DNA of 64,000 nucleotides from positions 868,001-932,000 of the forward strand of contig JAJQJQ010000006.1 in assembly GCA_028622995.1 (NCBI GenBank), in the 5' to 3' direction. The DNA is from Panagrolaimus kolymaensis (lineage: Eukaryota > Nematoda > Chromadorea > Rhabditida > Panagrolaimidae). The notes under the pieces were generated by a model. It was not told the origin of the DNA, did not search any database, and was given only the letters and a program-made list of their open reading frames with translations. Within the stretch, counting starts at the first letter, position 1. Every line of letters starts with the position of its first letter. Below, piece by piece: positions 55,641-64,000 of this stretch. A program made the translations under genes and the position numbers.

Positions 55641-57478
55641 AATGGATTATATGTTTGGAAGAAAAAGGCACGAAAAGTGAGATAAAATACGAATGGAAAT
55701 ATGTCAATGATGCGCTTAACATAGTCAGGGAAGTCACGAAGATGATAAAAAAACAATAGGGGATTGAAAGAGGATTCATCAGCAGAGAAATGTAACATAG
55801 TAAAAAGTTTTCAAAGTAAAAAAGTGTTGAAGAAAAGCTTGAAAGAAGCAAAACTTCAAAAAATGGACTTGCAAAAAAATGGTTGGCTGCGTGTTACTTT
55901 TTTTAGTGGTGAGACCAATTTACGCATTCAAATCGTTCTCCCTCCTTTTTGCTCGCAAAACAGCAGCGGCAATGAAAAAAGGTTGAAAGCTTTGGAAACA
56001 TGGATTTGATGGAATTTTCACTTACAAAATTTTAATTTTTTGAAACATGATTCATTAAAAGCATTTTATGATTAATTATAGTATGTTTTGAACCACTAAC
56101 TTTGGTAGTTTTTGAGCACCAACAAAAAAGAATGAATGAAGCAAAGTTTTTTTACTTTTGTGGTTCTTTGAATTAGTTTTTGAGAAAGGTTTATTTACCT
56201 GAAACTTTTTAGCTTCCTTTTTTTTATTTTACACAAAATCTTTAGTTACTAAACATCTCATCTTTTTTCAGTTATAACGATAGCTAAATAAGCAAAGAAT
56301 AAACCAATGATTTTAGTTAGCAAAGATAATATTTGATACATTAAACTTACACATTTGTATATTACATAAAAAGTTGTAAATATCATTCATTTTTTTACTG
56401 TAATTGTTATTATGAAATTATGCACTTTAAAATTATTAAATAAATACATAAATGGTCACGAGTATGTATAATAGTATTAAAAGAAGGAAGTTTATTTAGG
56501 GTACATTTTTATGAAATTATTGAAATTTACAATGGGTTTTTTATGTCAAGCATCTATGAAGCTTCAAGCTTACCTACGTAAATATTTTTTTCATGACTCG
56601 TCGTCGTTGATTATTTCAATAGCTTTGAATCGTATAGAGCTTTCGTTTTCTTTGCCATTATTTGATTTTGTTAGTTATGGAAGTAAGAAGCAAACTAAGG
56701 AAGCACACCAATATATTATGGCATTCATGTTATCCACGTATTTTGATTACCTTTACCTAATATTTCTACTTTATTACTTTTACTATAATTTTTTACAAGT
56801 TATAAATTTACACGTATTTATCCTCCTCCTCTTCCATCGTCTGCTTTCTGTCGTCTGTAATTTTAAGGTAGGAGCAGCAAGTTCCACTTCCTGGATTTTT
56901 CTGAAAGCATAGCTTCCTTGTTACATAAGTTTATGAAGTTTTTAAACACATCCTTTCTTCTTGTACCTTTTGTAATTCATGACCTTTTTTTTGTTGATAA
57001 AAAAAAGAAGCATTAATTTAGTCCCAATTCTTCTTGGCATCATTGTTTGTAAAATTATTAAATTGCTGCCACCCTTCTTTTTTTAGTAACACACATTCTT
57101 GGGAGGTTTTTTTCTTCTTGATTTGACCATTCTTTTTTTTTTCATTGGAAAGAATTTGTGTTTTGAATAAGGATAATTAAAAGCTTTTTTTCATTAAAGC
57201 ATAGGCATTCAATAAACTTTATAAAAAAAACTTTTACTCTATTTTTAATAAATAAATAAATAAATTTAATTTTCAAAAAACTTTGGTAAATTTATTTCTA
57301 TTTTTATTTATTCGGTTACTTCTTTTTTCTCAAGCAATCAAGAAAAATAATTTTTTTTCTGTTACAGTAATTTTTTTATCTACCTTTGAAGCCCGTCAAC
57401 AAACAACAACAAGCTTTCTTCTGTTTTAGTTAACTCCCAAATTTGTTGCTTTCATCTTCATTAAAAAACGGCGGCAAT
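55641..57478. other. Divergent intergenic region between rps-3 and the GPCR gene
   Basis: A/T-rich with long T-tracts and no supported gene. The open frame at 56511-56912 lacks homology features and introns. Repeated TAAATAAATAAA occurs near 57248. Confidence 0.45.
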
Positions 57479-58998
57479 ATGACACCTACAGTAATTCCAG
57501 ATTCAATTTTATTATTTTTGGATTTTATTTTTGGTGCCTTTCATATTTCAATGTTATATTTTTTGATTGTTGCACGAAAGCGAAAAGTGCAAATTTATCA
57601 ATCCCCTTTTTATTTGCTTTATATTATGATTTCATTTTGTGATATTGGACATATTATTGGGGTAAGCTTTTTGTTATTAGGTTAGTCAATTTTATAGCCG
57701 ATAAAAACTCCCTGATTTTAGAGCATAATTTATTATCAATTTTCTCGATTTCGTATTGCTAAAGAATTTTATGAAAGTAGCGCTTTATGGGCCACATTAA
57801 CCAATGGATTAATTTCATATACAGCACATTTTGAAATAATTGGACATACTATGATTGCCTTTAATCGATATAACGCTTTTCGACAAATTGATGTAACTAA
57901 AAATATTTGGTCCAAACGTTTAATTCATATTATTTGTGCCATTATGATTATTATTCCATTTTGTATGTATGCTTATCGATTTCCATTTGAAATACGTTAT
58001 CGTTTTACTGATTCTGGCACTGGAGTTTCCGTTTCATTTACTCAACCCGAAATTCAAAAGGTTTGTTTTTTAATCAAAAAAACTTCGATGAAAAAAAAAC
58101 CCAAAAACACTAAAAAATGGCAATCGGAACTGCTAAGGCAGCGGTTTGTTAGGCGATGAATAATAACAATATATTTATTATGCAGCTATCAGCTGGCAAA
58201 ACAACAAACAAACGTAAAAGGTTACAGATAAAGAAAGTGGCAAAAGTGAAGGCTATCAAATGTTTTTAGGCTGGAGCTTCGCTGCTCTCGCTATTCTTCA
58301 TTGGTTGACATAAAGCCATGCTTTGCGGCAATCTGCTTTATCAGGAACCTTCATTAAAAAAATTTTCTTTGGTTTTTATAGTTATTTTTTTTCCATGGCT
58401 ATCATCTCCTTCAAATTTATTTTTTCAGATTGTTTCATACGTAAACCTTTCATATTATATTTTGAATGTTGGAGCAACATTAATATTTTCCGTTTTAACT
58501 TATCAAGGTTGCCGGAAATTAACTTCCAAAAAAGGAAATTTCAATAAATCGGAACTTCATGAAATGAAACTTTTTAGTAATATTTTCTAACAAATTTCTT
58601 ATTTTTAGTTTTTCTTTTTATAAAATGCATACATATTTTTTAGTTTTTTCACTTTGCACATTTTCATGTTTAATCGCTCGATTATGTTATGAATTAACTG
58701 TTTTAGCTGCAAGCTTTTTAAATCAAACAGCTATAATTGGTTATGCTCAATTTGTTTTACCTTTTATTGGTGCAATTTATGCTTTATCTGGTTCAATATT
58801 TTTATTTGCTCTCAGGTAATTATTTTTTTAGTAAAACCCTAAAAGTGTCAAAAGAAATAATTTAATTACACCTCCAATTTTTTTAGTGCTCGAGCTCGTC
58901 GAGATTATCTTCATTTTTATGAAATCAAAAGAAGCGGAATCAGTCCACATAAATCCGCAACCTTTATTATTTCACGATTTTCTACAACTGTTCAATAA
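57479..58998 (+). CDS. Nematode serpentine (chemoreceptor-like) GPCR
   Basis: Five exons, 57479-57661, 57722-58060, 58429-58576, 58644-58815 and 58887-58998, give 317 residues, a normal size for nematode chemoreceptors. Seven hydrophobic segments can be traced: SILLFLDFIFGAFHISMLYFL, PFYLLYIMISFCDIGHI, a third around LTNGLISYTAHFEIIGH, IHIICAIMIIIPFCMYAY, SYYILNVGATLIFSVLTY, FSLCTFSCLIARLCYELTVL and YAQFVLPFIGAIYALSGSIF. MIAFNRYNAF after the third segment is the DRY-like position of the Srg-superfamily. The protein ends in a short basic tail (ARARRDYLHFY...). Family assignment within the Str/Srg/Sra superfamilies is not secure. Intron 2 (368 bases) lacks AAACTG arrays but contains moderately GC-rich sequence that looks foreign to its surroundings. 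Confidence 0.85.
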
Positions 58999-59209
58999 TA
59001 TTTTAGCATCATACACTTCTCTCATTGCCACTATCAACAACCTTACTGACTACATGCTTTATAACAACCCTTCAAATCACTAATCTTTTTCACCCTCCAA
59101 GTTTTACACACAGTTAATGAATCATTTATTTTTTACAATTATAAATGAAAAACAAAAATGTACAAGAAAATATACAATACAAAAATACAATGTTAAAAAT
59201 TAGCAAAAG

Positions 59210-60009
59210 TTAAATCTTCTTTTTGCACGTGGTGCATTGAGATTGATATGCACAAGGACAGAAACATAATACACAAGCAAGTAGACCAAATGGAAAAGTA
59301 ACAATTGCAATAATCAATATGAATAGTTTCATCAAAGGATTGCGACGTTTTTTCATAACGCCCATATGACAGAATGGACATTCAAAACCACCAAGAACAG
59401 CAGCAGCACCATTATGATTATTTCTTCCATCACCAGCACCATTAGCATTGATAATGATGTTTGTTGGTTGCGAAGCAGCAGCAGCAGTTGGTGGAGCCAC
59501 TAAAAATGGAAATAATGATTAAATGGAATGCGTTAAAACTATTGGATGATCCAACGATTTCTAATAAGTAAACAAAGAACAACAAAACACATACTTTGAT
59601 TCATGATGATTGGTTGTGGCGGAGCTTGTTGCATAACTGGATGATACTGGTACATTGGCATTCCTTGTGGTTGATGATGATAATGTTGAGGTGGAGGTTG
59701 ATATTGTTGTTGCTGAGGATATGGCGGTTGATGATATTGCTGAGGTGGTGGTTGTTCTTGAGATGATTGTTGTTGTTCTTGTTTCATCAACGTTGCATAA
59801 GTCGGAGGTCCTTGATTGTAATCATTTTCACTCAATGATAAATTTCTTTCCTTCAATGGAGCAGCTTCTGATCCAGCACGTTCACTAAATGATCGATCCC
59901 GAACTAAAAATAAGAAATATGTTAGTAAATCATTGAAGAAAATAGAGGCAAGAAACATACCAGCATTACGAGAAAAGAATGATTTTTTTGGTGGCTTTTC
60001 TTTTGACAT
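59210..60009 (-). CDS. BRI3/LITAF-like membrane protein with Pro/Gln/Tyr-rich N-terminus
   Basis: Three exons on the minus strand, 59961-60009, 59595-59903 and 59210-59499, give 215 residues. A basic start (MSKEKPPKKSFF) and a serine-rich stretch are followed by a long low-complexity region rich in Pro, Gln, Tyr and His (about residues 65-115), containing PPTYATL, a PPxY motif for WW/HECT ligases. The C-terminus has CPFCHMGV, a membrane-embedded stretch KLFILIIAIVTFPFGLLACVLC, and CTTC before the final KKKI. A split CxxC pair around a hydrophobic core is the LITAF-like/BRI3 zinc fold of late endosomes and lysosomes; FPFGLL resembles the BRI3 core. A TTTTTTCAG acceptor at 60046 could be a trans-splice or 5' UTR junction. 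Confidence 0.85.
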
Positions 60010-60941
60010 TTTTCTTTTTTGTAATCGATCAAAGAAGATAGGGACCTGAAAAAATGGAGTTTAGACAAATGAAAGCATACAAATAATACGATAAAACAAG
60101 ACACGGAGGTTCTTGATAAAAAGTTTAGAAAAACGCGAAAATTTAGAAATTGTGGAACCAAAAACATCAAATGTAAAATCAATCAGAAAAGAAAAGGCAA
60201 ATACTTCGTTCGATGCAGCGATTCACAATAACATGACCAAAAAAAGAGGAGCAGCAGCAATCGAGCGAGCAAGCGAGAAAGATGCTTTTCGTTGTAAAAT
60301 ATACCTTTTTTTAAACACAAAAAATCCTAATAGTTGAGGCAAAAATGCATTTTTGCAGAAATGGTTTACTTGTGTTCGAAATACAATTTCAATGATAATA
60401 AATTTTGTCAACAAAAAAACACTAAAAATAAGTAGTTTTGACTCTTAACAAATTAGCTTTTCAAAGTTGCATAATTGTTTACAAAGAAATTACATACTCG
60501 CTTTACCCTAATTCCTTTATTGAATCCGCATTTGCTCTGATCGATGATTGATGAAAGGCAAATGAATCAATAAACTAGCTTCTTGATGAACCAATTTCCT
60601 AAGATTGTAAGTTTTCACTATTTTTTTTTAGTTGAAGTTCCTATCGTCCCGTAAACACATATAAAATATTATTTATTTAACCTTTCAAAATCCCAATAAA
60701 ACAAGAAGCAAGAATCAGAAAACATAGTAAAATAAAATCCCGTGGAATATAAGAAGTTATGCAACAACAATAATAGGTAAACCGAATCACAAAAGAAAAA
60801 AAGGAGGAAAGTGAAAACAAGCAAAGAATATAATTACAAAGCGAAAATACATACATAATTAACAAAAAATGAATAAAGAAAGGAGAGATCATAAGTTTAG
60901 ACATCAAATCATTATTAAAGCTTCTCTACTATTTTTTTCTT
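60010..60941. other. Spacer between the TACC-like and BRI3-like genes
   Basis: About 930 bases between two minus-strand genes, too long for a typical nematode operon gap. Contains a few short poly-A/T stretches. No gene is supported. Confidence 0.45.
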
Positions 60942-62330
60942 TTAATAATCAGCGGCAACAGTAGCAGTGTTATCATTAGCTTGTTCAGATCTTGCAACCA
61001 AATCATCACACATATCCAAAAGTTCTTGACGTTCAATTTTGAGAGATTCAACTTGAGTTTCAAGTGATTTTATTTTCATTTCTTGTTGTCGATATTTGAA
61101 TCGTAAAGCAACCGTATCATCATCATGTTGCTTGTGAAGTCTTGCAATTTCATCGTTTGCTCTGAAAATTAAAGAAATAAATAACAATGCTTTAAGTTGG
61201 AAGGATCTTACTCTTTGATTCTTTGTTCAGCTTCAATTTGAAGTTCACGAAATCTTTCATGAAGTTTTGTTATAACTTCAGCAGCATTATGTTGTTCATC
61301 ACGATATTGAGTAACACACTGAAACGTAGCATTTAGAGGATGATAATAAAAAGAAAGATAGAAACAAACATGTTGATAGTATTTTTCCTTTTCCATGAAT
61401 GATTCTTGTTGCTTGATTATTTCACCAAGAGTTTTGACATTAGCCATTGCTTGATCTCGATATTGATCTCTTTCTTGCATAATTTGTTCAATAGGTTGAT
61501 CAGGAGAAAGTGAACGTCCAGGACCAGATAATGGTGTCTTTACTGATGAATGTATAGCCGATCCTTGAATTTGAGCTTTAGCAAGTTTCATTTCATACAA
61601 TGCAGTTGTCTTTCTTTGATTCTATAAAACGAGAATATAATAAACTTCTCCAACAAAGCAAGTTCATACCTTTACTGCTTCTTCTTTCCAGTGCTTTTCT
61701 TTATCGGTTAAATATTGTGTCATTTTTCTTTGAACAGCAACAAGAAAGTCATCAGGTTTTGAATCAGCTATTTCGTTTAGTAAATTTGCAACTTCACTTC
61801 CAAGAGGATTTTCATTGACGGTTACAGTTCCACGACGAACATGATGACGTTCTCTTGAATGGTTCAAACTGAAAAAAGAAGAGTATAAAGTAATATATAA
61901 AGCAAAAAGTTCAAATGGAGAAGGTGCTACGTGACAAGTCTAACATTTCAAGTCGTAAGCTTTTTTAACAACATATATAGACATAAGTAAAGCCACTATG
62001 CTTTCAATTTTGTTTGGAAGTCGTTTATGTAAGAAATCACCATTGAAGCAGAAGCACAATAGATAAAACTCACTGTTGTTGAGTTGGATCATTTTCATCT
62101 GCTCCACCAGTCATCGATTCAGGAAGGTTTGGACGTGAACGATTCTTTGCAATCACCATTGTTTTAGTTCGATCTCTAAAAAATATAACAAAAAGGTTAA
62201 ACCCAAAGTCACATGTTAAAAATAAAACTTACTGTTGTTGTTCATCATCTTTTGTAAACGTTCGATTTAAATTTTCTTCCGTTGATTTTCCATCTTCTTT
62301 AGTAAAAGTTGTATTTAAAGCTTTTGACAT
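60942..62330 (-). CDS. tac-1: TACC-family centrosomal coiled-coil protein
   Basis: TACC proteins recruit XMAP215/ZYG-9-type microtubule polymerases to centrosomes and kinetochores. Six exons on the minus strand, 62233-62330, 62074-62175, 61670-61868, 61370-61621, 61212-61318 and 60942-61161, give 325 residues (C. elegans TAC-1 is about 260). The N-terminal quarter is polar and Thr/Asn-rich, with two similar TTFTKEDG / RTFTKDDE segments. From about residue 90 the sequence is almost all coiled coil. The end matches the TACC-domain C-terminus: RFRELQIEAEQRIKEANDEI, then KIKSLETQVESLKIERQELL and DMCDDLVARSE, equivalent to the TACC ELTKICDDLI block. Phosphorylatable GPGRSLSPD (Ser-Pro) lies near the middle. 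Named by family; orthology is likely but not tested. Confidence 0.82.
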
Positions 62331-63771
62331 ATTCTTTTAATCTTCGTGGAATCAGTGTTGTTGATGTATCAAGAAAAAATAATAATACAATATAAAGTTT
62401 GAAACAATCAAAATATTGTTGTTGTTGATGATGTTATTCTTTTTTTTTGATTTTGAATGAACAAAAAAGACCAAACCAACACTTCGATTAGAGAAAAATA
62501 ATAAAAAAAAATGCAGCCAGCAGCGAAGCAAGCGAAGGAATAAAAATAACTTCGATTTTGTTTTCCTTTGAAAGTTTGCTTCCCGCTTTTTTTTCTCCGC
62601 GTGGATTTGGCTAAATGATGCTCTGTTGTTGCATTTGAGATGTTTGTTGTTGTCTTGCTTGCTTGGTATGGGACAAAGCTATAGCTAAAAAGCACGTACA
62701 TAATTAAAATGCTATAATTTTTTTTTGGAGGATTTAGGATGCTGTATATGTATATTGATTAGTTTTTCGTTTTCCAAAGATTTTATTATTAATACGTTTT
62801 ATTTACATTTACAATAAAAATGAAACAACCAAAAAGGGAAGTTGCGATTTCGAAAGGCTCATATTTAAAAAGCTCCATGAGCGATGATGAAATCTTTTCC
62901 TTTTCATTTTATAAGCTTTTGGAAGCTCACTTTGTTTGGGTGTTACTGCTATAATGAGTGTTAGTCATAAGCTAAAACTTGCAAGTTTCCGATAACCTTT
63001 TCTGGGTGAAATATTATTGCACCGTTCTTCGCGATGAAAAACCATCCATCATTAAAAGCTTATGTGTATTTTTTTATCTTTAAATTTAGTAAAAAATAAA
63101 GAATTTTTGTTAAACAATATTATGTTGAAAATTTTGCAAGTAAACAACAAACACGAAGAAGAAAAAAAATCAAGAAAAGCACACGATGGCAACATCATTA
63201 AAGCAAAGAAAAGTTTTTGCGATAATAATTCTTCCGCCATCGTTTTTTCTTCGTCTTCTCTTCATCGTTGTAAATTCTTATCAACATTTTCGCACACAAA
63301 GAAATCAAAGAACTTCAATGAGAAAAAAAGGTATATTTATATTGAAATGAATGACTGTAATTTTTTTCTTTTCTTGATAAAAATATATATAAAAGAGGAA
63401 AGGTGGAATGATGACACAACTAACTAACGACAGAAATTGATTATTACAAAATTATTTCAAGTTGTTACGTAAAAAAAATGAGTTGGCAAAAAAAAATAAA
63501 AATAGGTTTTGTAAATAAAAATAAATTCAGCCGTAATAGGAATGAGAAGCGATACTTCCCAAATATATTTGAAAGCCAAAAATACCATAAACTTGAACAA
63601 CAAAAAATAAACAACATTCTTTAATTTTTCCTAAAAAAACTAAAACGAAGCTACAGTAACCCTTTTTAAATTTAATACACATAATAGGCATTTTTATAAA
63701 GGATAATAACCGTTTATTATTTTTAAAGCAATTAAATATATGTACAAAAATTAAAACATTTTATAATTATT
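62331..63771. other. Intergenic region
   Basis: Upstream flank of the TACC-like gene and downstream flank of the partial gene at the right edge. A/T-rich with CAACAA and poly-T runs. Open frames at 62408-62701 and 63062-63427 look noncoding. Confidence 0.45.
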
Positions 63772-64000
63772 TCACCTTCCATTTAGCACATTTTGTTTTG
63801 ATGAATTACACAGTGGAGCAATTTGTGCAATTATTTGTGCTTCAGTTGCTTCTCTTTCGAACGTTCTAAAAAAATTACATAGGCCATTAAATTTTTCTTA
63901 GTTTTAAGTTGACTCTAATTTTGTTGGATATTCAGAAATTTGAGAAGCTTTCCTCAAATTTATTTTGTTTAAACAAACCTTTCTAATTCATCATTAATTT
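63772..64000 (-). CDS. 3' end of an unidentified minus-strand gene
   Basis: Last exon 63772-63865 and part of the preceding exon 63979-64000, which runs off the right edge. The joined frame reads INDELERTFEREATEAQIIAQ, then IAPLCNSSKQNVLNGR and a stop. Splice sites are a standard GTTTG donor and TTTTTTTAG acceptor. The stretch is helical and acidic, but too short to identify. Confidence 0.55.

Noticed and set aside
56511..56912. Possible single-exon gene of 133 codons
   Set aside because: No homology features, no neighbours in frame, codon use like noncoding A/T-rich DNA.
63062..63427. Open frame of 121 codons near the right edge
   Set aside because: Lys/Ser/Phe-rich low-complexity translation, no conserved motif and no splice context.

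Overview
The window is nematode nuclear DNA. It is strongly AT-rich, with many short introns (about 45-100 bases) that begin GTAAG and end in a T-run plus TTTTTAG or TTTCAG. It carries a near-canonical major sperm protein gene, a C-type lectin/CUB gene, a serpentine receptor and likely spliced-leader acceptors a few bases upstream of start codons. The clade is not resolved. The msp gene has an intron, so the species is probably not a close relative of Caenorhabditis elegans.

Layout, left to right: the 3' part of a ryanodine receptor gene (+, cut by the left edge); an EHD ATPase lacking the EH domain (-); a decayed copy of a ryanodine receptor exon fragment; a Ulp1/SENP-like protease with a long acidic coiled-coil tail (+); a SKP1-related gene (-); a major sperm protein gene (+); a C-type lectin with two CUB domains (-); a complete 4.06-kb hAT-type transposon with perfect 8-bp target duplications; a 64-residue membrane protein (-) divergent from a TRPC channel gene (+); a 207-bp palindromic TTAA element; rap-2 (-); a 4-kb low-complexity gap; glutaredoxin-3/PICOT (+); another 3-kb gap ending in heat-shock elements and a small heat shock protein gene (+); a PP2A B56 subunit gene with an internally duplicated exon (+); an acidic coiled-coil protein (+); two probably paralogous three-pass membrane proteins (+,+); rps-3 (-); a chemoreceptor-like GPCR (+); a BRI3/LITAF-like protein (-); a TACC coiled-coil gene (-); and the 3' end of an unidentified gene (-) at the right edge.

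The main unexplained signal is a short directional motif, TTTAAACTG (reverse complement CAGTTTAAA), repeated tens of times in the long introns and some flanks of only some genes. In the introns it reads as AAACTG on the transcribed strand of the host gene, whether that gene is on + or -. It is spaced irregularly (about 30-100 bases), is followed on the sense side by a short G/C-richer unique stretch, and is otherwise embedded in A/T-rich DNA. It fills introns of the ryanodine receptor, lectin, rap-2 and one three-pass membrane protein gene, and lies in several intergenic blocks. The long introns of glutaredoxin-3 and the GPCR lack it. Candidate explanations are a germline chromatin element like the periodic A/T clusters of C. 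elegans, antisense piRNA-type transcription units (CAGTTT, then an A/T spacer, then unique sequence), or an intron-processing signal. None can be decided from the sequence alone.

Gene models were built by hand from conserved protein sequence and splice consensus. Every multi-exon model below keeps an open frame across its stated junctions. UTRs and 5' ends are mostly inferred.
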